Shown in pieces: positions 57,067 to 64,000 of a stretch of DNA of 64,000 nt (the first letter of the stretch is position 1; the number at the start of each line of letters is the position of its first letter). Source of the DNA: Methanothrix sp. Its GTDB lineage: Archaea > Halobacteriota > Methanosarcinia > Methanotrichales > Methanotrichaceae. The stretch lies in assembly GCA_026394555.1 (NCBI GenBank), contig JAPKXZ010000074.1, positions 92,424-156,423 of the forward strand, written 5' to 3'. The notes under the pieces are model-generated. The model made no database searches and was not told the DNA's origin. It saw only the letters and a list, made by a program, of their open reading frames with translations. The position numbers and the translations under genes were made by a program.

Positions 57067-58604
57067 CTAGCATTCGTCTCGATTGCGAAGAAAGGCCGCC
57101 ACTGCCCCCAGTAAGCATAACGCCGCCGCAATGATCATCACATTGCTTATGGTGAGACTGAGAAGCTGTGGCTTTGCGTCTATTATCGGGCCGTGATAAC
57201 CGGCAAGGTTTAATTGCAGTGATAAGAGTAAAGTAGAGATCGAGACTCCCAGGGACATGCCCATATTTCTTATAGCCGAAGAGAGACTGGAAGCAGTGCC
57301 AAGCATCTCTCTTGGCAGGGCATTCATGATCTCGGTGTTGATGGGGCTTTGAAATAGCATGCTTCCCAGCCCCATGATCACAAAGGAGATGTAAATCGTG
57401 GAAAGATCATCTCTAGCAATGCCGCTTCCCATGAAAAGGAGGGACGCTGCTACGATTATCATGCCCAGTTCTGGCTGGGTCGTCCGGAACACCACTACCA
57501 TTCGCTGAAAAGGAGGGACGCTGCTACGATTATCATGCCCAGGGCGGAATTGTAGCGAAAGTGATATCGGTCATATATCCAGCCGCCCAGTGGTGATCCA
57601 AAGGCCATTATGGCCGGCACAATGAGAAATACGCTGCCCACTTGGGAGGGCGAGTAGCCCATGACGCCCTGGAAATAAAAGGGACCCAGTATGAAAGCTG
57701 AGAAGCTGGAAATGATGAATAAGATTATGGCGATTATGGGCAGGACGAACTTTTTTACCCGGAAGATGGAAAGGTCCAGAAGAGGAGACTTTTGATGCGA
57801 TTCGATCCAGACAAATGCCGGCAGTGATAACGTAGCCAGCAGGAAGAAAGGATCCTCTGCAATAAAAAGGGCGGTGTTGCTGGAAAGATCGCCCAGAAAT
57901 AGCATCAGAGATACTATGAAGATAATAAGCACCGTCGCTCCACGCCAGTCTAAGTCCAATTTTTTCGATATCTCCTCCTCGATTTTCATGTACTTGGCGG
58001 CAAGGGCTAAGAGCACAATGCCTATGGGCAGATTGATGAGAAAAATGTATTTCCAGCCCATGTAGTCCACCAAATAGCCACCAAGAATTGGTCCGGCTAT
58101 GCTGGCCAACGATACGGTCGTGCCGATGTAGCCCATGGCTCTGCCCTGTTCCCCGCGATGATAAATCTGGAATATTATAGCCGTGCTGATGGAGAAGGAC
58201 ATGGCAGCTCCTGCCGCCTGAATCGCCCTAAAGAAGATGAGCATGCTAAGGGTAGTGGAAAGACCGCAGGCGACCGATGCCATCGTGAAGATGACAAATC
58301 CTGCCAAAAAGAGCCTGACCTTCCCGGTTCGCTCTGCAATCTTGCCGAAAATCATGAGCATGCTGGTCACAGTGACCAGGTAGGAGGTTATCACCCACTG
58401 AGTCTGGGCTACATCGGCATGAAAATAGCGGGTTATGGTGGGAAGGGCAATGGATACTACTGAGCCGTCGATGACAAACATGAATATGCCGAGCAAGATG
58501 ATGAAGGCCAGAACATTTCTGCCGGCCACAGGCAATTCAGATGAATCGAATGTGTCCAGTCCTTCTCGCCCCTTATTTCCAATCACAGCGAGGCAAGAAC
58601 GCAT
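57067..58604 (-). pseudogene. MFS drug transporter (DHA2-like), frameshifted by a 74-bp insertion
   Basis: ORFs 57495-58604 and 57067-57501 are N- and C-terminal parts of one MFS protein. LGMIIVAASLLF occurs at the end of one and the start of the other. Confidence 0.85.
57433..57542. repeat. 36-bp direct repeat pair (57433-57468 and 57507-57542)
   Basis: GAAAAGGAGGGACGCTGCTACGATTATCATGCCCAG occurs twice, offset 74 bp. Confidence 0.95.
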
Positions 58605-58610
58605 GAAAGG

Positions 58611-59741
58611 CTATATATGTAGCGCTGATGCCGCAGCCGTCTCTTTTCTCTGCGCTATGCGATATCCTGTGACCACCATTCTCTTTCCGGCCAGGATTCG
58701 ATCCATCTCTAGGTCGCCCGTATCCACCAATAATCGTGGCAGCTCCGCCAGCTTATGGGGCGTAGATACGATTATCAAATTCTCCACACCTATGCGTCGC
58801 AGGACAGAAGCGCTGATCTGCTGGCTGCCTCGTCCCAATATGAAGCCTTGAGCGCCGATGGGGCTGACAATGACCTTAACGCTCTTTTCTCGGTCCAGCA
58901 AAGCCAAAAGGTCTCTCTCCGAGGCGTCCTTCTGCTGTAGCCTTCCCTCCTGAATAACGTCCACGCCAAGCAGGGTCTTCTCCACGCCTAAAAGCTCGGC
59001 AATCCTGGCGGTAGTCGTTCCCGCCCCTAAAATGTAGGCAGAGCCGTCTCTCATGAATTCGGAGGCAAAGAGTGCGATCTGATCCTTGAACTCCTCCTCG
59101 CTTGCGGAGCTGTAGATTCTCTTTCGCTCCTGCACCAGCACAGGTTGGTAGGGCGTTTTGGCTATGGCATAAAGCCTGGTCTGCAGCTCTCCGGCCCGGT
59201 AGAGCTCCTCGTCCACATCTACAATCTCCGTATCACGGGCCAAAAGTTCGCCCCGCACAAAGCCCAGAGCCAGCTCTGCTGCGGCCTGGGGACTGATGGC
59301 AAAGACACCGGAATGCATCTTCACTCCCGCCGGGATGCCCAGGATGGGGCGCAGGCCTGCGGCGTTGGCCACGTCTCGCGCCGTTCCGTCCCCTCCGCAA
59401 AATAGGATTAAATCGACGCCGTTTTCCAGGAAGGCCCGGCAAGCCAGTTTCGTATCCTCTGAGCTGGACTCTCTAGCGGCTGTGTAGGCCACAGTGTATG
59501 GCAGGCCGCATTGCAGCAGTACATTTTCACCCATCTCGCCGCTGGCGGCAAAAAAGAGGAGGCTCGGCTCCTGGGAAAGCAAATGCAGGCACGCGCGTGC
59601 GCGCACGGCTGCCTGGGGCTTTGCGCCCCTGGCCAGGGCAGCAGCCGCCAGGCCGTCCGTGCCTTTCAAGCCCACGGCCCCGCCCATGCCAGCTATGGGA
59701 TTGATCAGAAATCCGATCTTTCCCACTCTTGCAACCATCAA
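58611..59741 (-). CDS. ATP-NAD kinase-like (AcoX/PpnK family) protein
   Basis: [23 protein letters not shown]...[21 protein letters not shown]...[20 protein letters not shown]. Confidence 0.88.
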   Translation of the reverse strand: MMVARVGKIGFLINPIAGMGGAVGLKGTDGLAAAALARGAKPQAAVRARACLHLLSQEPSLLFFAASGEMGENVLLQCGLPYTVAYTAARESSSEDTKLACRAFLENGVDLILFCGGDGTARDVANAAGLRPILGIPAGVKMHSGVFAISPQAAAELALGFVRGELLARDTEIVDVDEELYRAGELQTRLYAIAKTPYQPVLVQERKRIYSSASEEEFKDQIALFASEFMRDGSAYILGAGTTTARIAELLGVEKTLLGVDVIQEGRLQQKDASERDLLALLDREKSVKVIVSPIGAQGFILGRGSQQISASVLRRIGVENLIIVSTPHKLAELPRLLVDTGDLEMDRILAGKRMVVTGYRIAQRKETAAASALHI

Positions 59742-61099
59742 ACCCGGGGCAGCTTAGCCAGGGACTGCTTGACCAGATCGGCTGGATACTCGTAGTCCAC
59801 CAGTTTGCCGTCGTTGTAGGCATCATAGGCAGCCATGTCGAAGTGGCCGTGTCCGGTTAGGGAGATGAAGATGGTCTTGGCTTCGCCCGTCTTCTTGCAC
59901 CTTCGTGCCTCGTCAATGGCGGGCTTGATGGCGTGAGCCGCTTCCGGAGCTGGAATTATGCCTTCGCTGCGAGCAAAGAGGGTGGCAGCTTCGAAGACCT
60001 CGTTCTGCTGCAGAGCCGTGGCCTCAATCAGGCCGTCGTGCACCAGATTGCAAAGCAAGGGGGCATCACCGTGGTAGCGCAGGCCTCCGGCATGGATGCC
60101 GGGCGGAATGAAGTCATGTCCCAAAGTGAACATCTTGATCACAGGAGCCATGCCGGCCGTGTCGCCGAAGTCGTAGGCATAAAGCCCTTTGGTGAGTGAG
60201 GGACAGGCGGATGGCTCGCAGGCCACCATGCGTAGGTCCTTCTTGTCCTTCAGCTTGTCTGGTATGAAGGGGAAGACCATACCCGGGAAGTTGCTTCCTC
60301 CACCGCAGCAGCCGTACATGATATCCGGATAGTCGTCGGCCAGATCGAACTGCTTCTTCAGCTCCAGACCTTCGATGGTTTGATGGAGCAGAACATGGTT
60401 GAGCACGGAGCCCAGGGCGTAATTGGTATCACTGTGGCTGGCTGCGTCCTCCACTGCCTCGGAGATGGCGATGCCCAAAGAGCCCGGGGTGCCCGGCATC
60501 TCGGCCAGGATCTTTCTGCCGAAATTGGTCTTATCGGACGGGCTGGCGAAGCAATCTGCGCCCCAGACGCGCATGGCGCTCTTACGGTAGGGCTTGCTGT
60601 CGAAACTTGATCGGACCATGTAAACGGTGCACTTCAGGCCGAAGAGGCAGGTGGCCAAAGAGAGAGCCGAGCCCCACTGCCCGGCGCCCGTCTCCGTGGC
60701 CAGCCGCTCAATGCCCTCCTTCATGTTGTAGTAGGCCTGGGGTACGGCAGTATTGGGCTTGTGGCTGCCGGCCGGACTTACACCCTCATATTTGTAGTAG
60801 ATCTTGGCAGGAGTCTGCAATGCCTTCTCCAGGGCAGCAGCCCGGTAGAGGGGCGTAGGCCTCCAGAGCCGGTAGATGTCGCGTACCTCTTCCGGGATGT
60901 CTATCCAGCGATCGGTGCTCATCTCCTGTTGGATGAGAGCTTTGGGAAAGATCATTTCCATATCCCTGGCAGAGAGGGGCTTTAGCGTCCCGGGATGCAG
61001 AGGCGGGTCCAGGGGGGTGGGCATATCGGCGGCTACGTTGTACCACTTTTTGGGGATCTCTTCCTCGTCGAGCAAATACTTGATCTTCATCTGGGACAC
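59738..61099 (-). CDS. TrpB2-type tryptophan synthase beta-like protein
   Basis: [46 protein letters not shown]...[14 protein letters not shown]...[11 protein letters not shown]. Confidence 0.93.
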   Translation of the reverse strand: MSQMKIKYLLDEEEIPKKWYNVAADMPTPLDPPLHPGTLKPLSARDMEMIFPKALIQQEMSTDRWIDIPEEVRDIYRLWRPTPLYRAAALEKALQTPAKIYYKYEGVSPAGSHKPNTAVPQAYYNMKEGIERLATETGAGQWGSALSLATCLFGLKCTVYMVRSSFDSKPYRKSAMRVWGADCFASPSDKTNFGRKILAEMPGTPGSLGIAISEAVEDAASHSDTNYALGSVLNHVLLHQTIEGLELKKQFDLADDYPDIMYGCCGGGSNFPGMVFPFIPDKLKDKKDLRMVACEPSACPSLTKGLYAYDFGDTAGMAPVIKMFTLGHDFIPPGIHAGGLRYHGDAPLLCNLVHDGLIEATALQQNEVFEAATLFARSEGIIPAPEAAHAIKPAIDEARRCKKTGEAKTIFISLTGHGHFDMAAYDAYNDGKLVDYEYPADLVKQSLAKLPRV

Positions 61100-61229
61100 T
61101 CCATCTTTAAACTACGATGTGATCTTGTGTACATCGTTGTTATTATCTGATTTATTTAAAGGCTTTGAATGGGTTGAAAGAGTTTTCGCAGGATACTATT
61201 TTGGGCGGGAAGGTAAGGATTTATTTATC

Positions 61230-62519
61230 ATGGATGAGATGGCTTTTGCCATGAGTGGCCAAACCCTGTCTGAGAAGATATTTTCCAAAGCCTCGCAAAA
61301 AGAGGTACATGCTGGCGAGTTCGTCATGGCGGACATAGACGGTGCCATGATCCACGACATCACCGGCCCGCTGGCGGTCAAGGGATTTTATGAGATCGCG
61401 GGCAGGGATGCCCGGGTCTGGGACCCTGCCAGAATCGTCCTTCTCTTCGATCATCAGGTTCCTGCGGACAGCCTGAAGGCGGCGGAGAATCATATCATGC
61501 TGCGCAAGTTCGCGCAGGAGCAGGGCATCTTAAACTACGACATATTCTGCGGCGTATGCCATCAAGTCATGCCGGAGAAGGGGCATGTGCTGCCAGGGCA
61601 AATCATCCTGGGTACAGACTCGCATACCTGCACCTACGGAGCTTTGGGGGCTTTCGCCACCGGCGTCGGATCTACGGACATGTCATCCGTCTTTGCCACG
61701 GGCAAGCTCTGGTTCATGGTGCCCAAAACCCTGCAGATAATGATTGAAGGAAGGCTGCCCTCCCGCGTCACCTCCAAGGACGCAGTGCTGAAGATCATTG
61801 GCGATATCGGGGCGGACGGAGCGAACTATCTGGCCTGCGAATTCCTGGGCGAGGCCGCGGCGCGCATGAGCATCCCGGAGAGAATGACGGTATCCAACAT
61901 GGCCATTGAGATGGGGGCCAAGGCCGGCATCTTCGAGACGGATGAGACCACCATAAAGTATCTGGAGGGCCGGGTGAAGGATCGCGCTGCCATTCGAGAG
62001 GGAATTGTGCGAACCGATGAGGATGCCGCCTTTACCAGGAAGAGCTGGAATGTCAGCGATCTGGAGCCGCAAATTGCATTGCCCCACAACGTGGACAATG
62101 TTTTGCCGGTAAGCCGGGTGCCGGAGACGAAGCTCGATCAGGTCTTCCTGGGCTCGTGCACCAACGGCCGATTCGAGGACCTCTTGCTCGCCTCGCAGAT
62201 GATGAAGGGCGAGCCTGTGGCCAAGGGCGTGCGCATGATTGTGGTGCCCGCCAGCCGGGAGGAGTACATGAAATGTCTGCATGCTGGCCTCATAGAGAAG
62301 TTCATGGAGGCGGGGGCCATGTTTGAGTCGGCCTGCTGCGGGCCGTGCATGGGCGGGTCCTTTGGACTTTTAGGCGCGGGCGAGCGCTGCCTCTCCACGT
62401 CCAACCGAAACTTCGTGGGACGGCAGGGCAGCCCTCAGGCATTTGTCTACCTCTGCTCGCCCGCTACAGCCGGTGCCAGCGCCATCACCGGGTACATCAC
62501 CGACCCACGGGAGATTTGA
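61230..62519 (+). CDS. 3-isopropylmalate/homoaconitate dehydratase large subunit family
   Basis: [22 protein letters not shown]...[24 protein letters not shown]...[12 protein letters not shown]...CGPCMGG iron-sulfur Cys motifs. The longer ORF-track start at 60876 runs antisense through TrpB2. Confidence 0.92.
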   Translation: MDEMAFAMSGQTLSEKIFSKASQKEVHAGEFVMADIDGAMIHDITGPLAVKGFYEIAGRDARVWDPARIVLLFDHQVPADSLKAAENHIMLRKFAQEQGILNYDIFCGVCHQVMPEKGHVLPGQIILGTDSHTCTYGALGAFATGVGSTDMSSVFATGKLWFMVPKTLQIMIEGRLPSRVTSKDAVLKIIGDIGADGANYLACEFLGEAAARMSIPERMTVSNMAIEMGAKAGIFETDETTIKYLEGRVKDRAAIREGIVRTDEDAAFTRKSWNVSDLEPQIALPHNVDNVLPVSRVPETKLDQVFLGSCTNGRFEDLLLASQMMKGEPVAKGVRMIVVPASREEYMKCLHAGLIEKFMEAGAMFESACCGPCMGGSFGLLGAGERCLSTSNRNFVGRQGSPQAFVYLCSPATAGASAITGYITDPREI

Positions 62520-62534
62520 TTAATAGTAATTTCG

Positions 62535-62602
62535 CTTTGTGTCTTTGTGCCTTTGTGGTTAGATCTCACTACGATTCACCACAAAGACACAAAGTCACAA
62601 AG
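62535..62602. repeat. CACAAAG-type inverted repeat (25-bp arms)
   Basis: CTTTGTGTCTTTGTGCCTTTGTGGT (62535-62559) and ACCACAAAGACACAAAGTCACAAAG (62578-62602) are near-complementary. Confidence 0.8.
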
Positions 62603-62626
62603 ACGACGATTTCTAGGATAATTTAG

Positions 62627-63427
62627 ATGAAGGTTGCACTCAAGCTCGCCTACCTGGGCGACAACTACTACGGCTTTCAGAAGCAGCCAGATCTGGTCAC
62701 AGTCGATTCCGTGGTTAGGAAGGCGCTGGCCCAAATCGGTGTCATTCACGGCGACTTCTGCTACGCAGGAAGGACGGACCGGGGCGTCTCGGCTCTGGGC
62801 CAGGTGATCGACTTTTGGATCGATGAGGACAAGGCCAAGTTGACCCGACCACGCTGCGTGAACGGGCGGCTGCCCCGTGACATCTGGACCTGGGCCTGGG
62901 CCAAAGCCCCCATAGGTTTCAGTGCCCGCTGGAATGCCCAGTGGCGGGAGTACCGTTATCTTTTATGGCATCCGGGCCTCGACCTGGAGAGGATGCACGC
63001 GGCAGCAGCGCAGCTCTTGGGCGAGCACGACTTTAGAAACTTCTCCTCAGCCAAGGTGGATACGGTGAAGACGGTGCAAAAATTGCAGATCTCTGAGGTG
63101 GGCGGGCTTTTCGTCTTCGACATTCGGGCCAACGGCTTTCTCTGGAATATGGTGCGAAAGATAGTGGGCGCTCTGGAGAAGGTAGGGGCGGGCCAGAAGG
63201 AGATGAGCTGGTTCTCCGACCTGCTCTGCCCAGAGCTGAACCACGGCGCGCCCACCGCCCCGGCGGATGGGCTGATCCTCATGGATGTGGGCTACGAGGG
63301 GCTGGACTGGCAGGTGGACGAGTACTCCCGAGCGCGGGCGGCGACGGCCTTGGGCGCGACGGTGCAGAGCAGGATGGCCAGGGCGAGCGTGGCCAGGGTG
63401 ATGGAAAGGGCGATGACGAAGGAATGA
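62627..63427 (+). CDS. truA: tRNA pseudouridine synthase A
   Basis: LAYLGDNYYGFQKQPDLVTVDSVVRKAL...CYAGRTDRGVSALGQVI...ANGFLWNMVRKIVGAL. Confidence 0.95.
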   Translation: MKVALKLAYLGDNYYGFQKQPDLVTVDSVVRKALAQIGVIHGDFCYAGRTDRGVSALGQVIDFWIDEDKAKLTRPRCVNGRLPRDIWTWAWAKAPIGFSARWNAQWREYRYLLWHPGLDLERMHAAAAQLLGEHDFRNFSSAKVDTVKTVQKLQISEVGGLFVFDIRANGFLWNMVRKIVGALEKVGAGQKEMSWFSDLLCPELNHGAPTAPADGLILMDVGYEGLDWQVDEYSRARAATALGATVQSRMARASVARVMERAMTKE

Positions 63428-63508
63428 GTTTAATCGCTCCACCAATGCAGGGATTCTTTCTGCAATTGCAGAGATGTGTATCTTCCTGATTCTATCGACA
63501 GGCGCGCC

Positions 63509-63853
63509 TTACATTTTCTCTTTCACAATGGCTTCTACTTCATCCATAAACTCTGGTCGGCTCATCTCTTGTAGCTCTTCCGGGGTGAAGAATTCATACC
63601 AATCATACGGTCTAACTACAAGAACAGACCTGCCGTCCTTTTCCATCTTCTCGATGTGAACCAGCTTCGATTTTTCCAAACGTCTAACCGAGGCATATGT
63701 TTTGCCGTTGCTCCAGGCCATCAGCTTGGCCAAAGAATATACGCTCTCTCCGGGACTATTCTCGATTACATCGTAGAGCTCCAGGTCGGTATCAATCCCC
63801 TTGTCCTCGACGGCTTGAATGGCCTGTGCGATGCTCATGATATGAATACTCAT
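63509..63853 (-). CDS. Winged-HTH transcriptional regulator
   Basis: ELYDVIENSPGESVYSLAKLMAWSNGKTYASVRRLEKSKLVHIEKMEKDGRSVLVVRPYDW. Confidence 0.7.
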   Translation of the reverse strand: MSIHIMSIAQAIQAVEDKGIDTDLELYDVIENSPGESVYSLAKLMAWSNGKTYASVRRLEKSKLVHIEKMEKDGRSVLVVRPYDWYEFFTPEELQEMSRPEFMDEVEAIVKEKM

Positions 63854-64000
63854 TGGAAGTTATTTAAAACCTTAACTCTTCTTAATTAGGGAACATATTT
63901 TCTTCAATCTCACTTGATGCATTCGATTTCTCTCCTATTAACAGCAAGTTATTTATAATAGTACATTCCCTATATATGGAATATGGAACCCTGGGCAAAA

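Noticed and set aside
57067-57501. Separate small MFS gene
   Set aside because: It continues the reading frame of the same transporter after the 74-bp repeat insertion, so it is treated as part of one broken gene.
60876-61229. N-terminal extension of the dehydratase large-subunit ORF
   Set aside because: It overlaps TrpB2 antisense and its promoter region; family-typical N-terminus begins near M at 61230.
1-64000. CRISPR array, rRNA or tRNA genes
   Set aside because: No regularly spaced repeats and no tRNA T-loop/acceptor pairing or rRNA sequence noticed by eye. A tRNAscan/Infernal run would be needed to exclude small RNAs.
1-64000. Insertion sequence or prophage
   Set aside because: No transposase, integrase or phage structural protein among the ORFs; the only mobile-like signals are the short palindromic repeats.

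Overview
The window looks like a chromosomal segment of an acetate-using methanogen, probably Methanotrichaceae (Methanothrix/Methanosaeta-like). That assignment is my inference from the aha-type A1Ao ATP synthase operon and overall gene content, not from a search. Main blocks: (1) 0-9 kb: small secreted or hypothetical genes, an orphan HicB-like protein, a secreted SNase, two universal stress proteins, a CBS protein, an amidohydrolase, a RibD-C-type reductase, and several copies of a dispersed palindromic intergenic element. (2) 9.2-12.1 kb: cobQ followed by an unusual Dph6-type ATP-pyrophosphatase fused to a class I glutamine amidotransferase. (3) 13-38.6 kb: a homocitrate-synthase-like gene, then a large surface-glycan locus. 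It contains a flippase, a complete pseudaminic acid set (PseB, PseC, methylase, PseF, PseG, PseH, SDR, PseI), glycosyltransferases, asnB, glmS, two GlmU-like enzymes, and a WbpA/B/D/E-like set for UDP-2,3-diacetamido-glucuronate. (4) 38.6-42.3 kb: an operon of a large membrane protein and an exported beta-helix protein. (5) 43.3-48.3 kb: tungsten AOR plus ferredoxin, and FBP aldolase/phosphatase divergent from a form III RuBisCO. (6) 48.4-57.1 kb: a complete ahaHIKECFABDG operon, including a 59-aa ahaG missing from the ORF track. (7) 57-63.9 kb: an MFS gene broken by a 74-bp direct-repeat insertion, NAD-kinase-like, TrpB2, an aconitase-family large subunit, TruA and a wHTH regulator. The observations I would follow first are the Dph6-GATase fusion, asnB apparently starting at ATC, the dispersed hairpin element with an inverted core, and the broken MFS gene. 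No CRISPR array, rRNA, tRNA, IS element or prophage was recognised.
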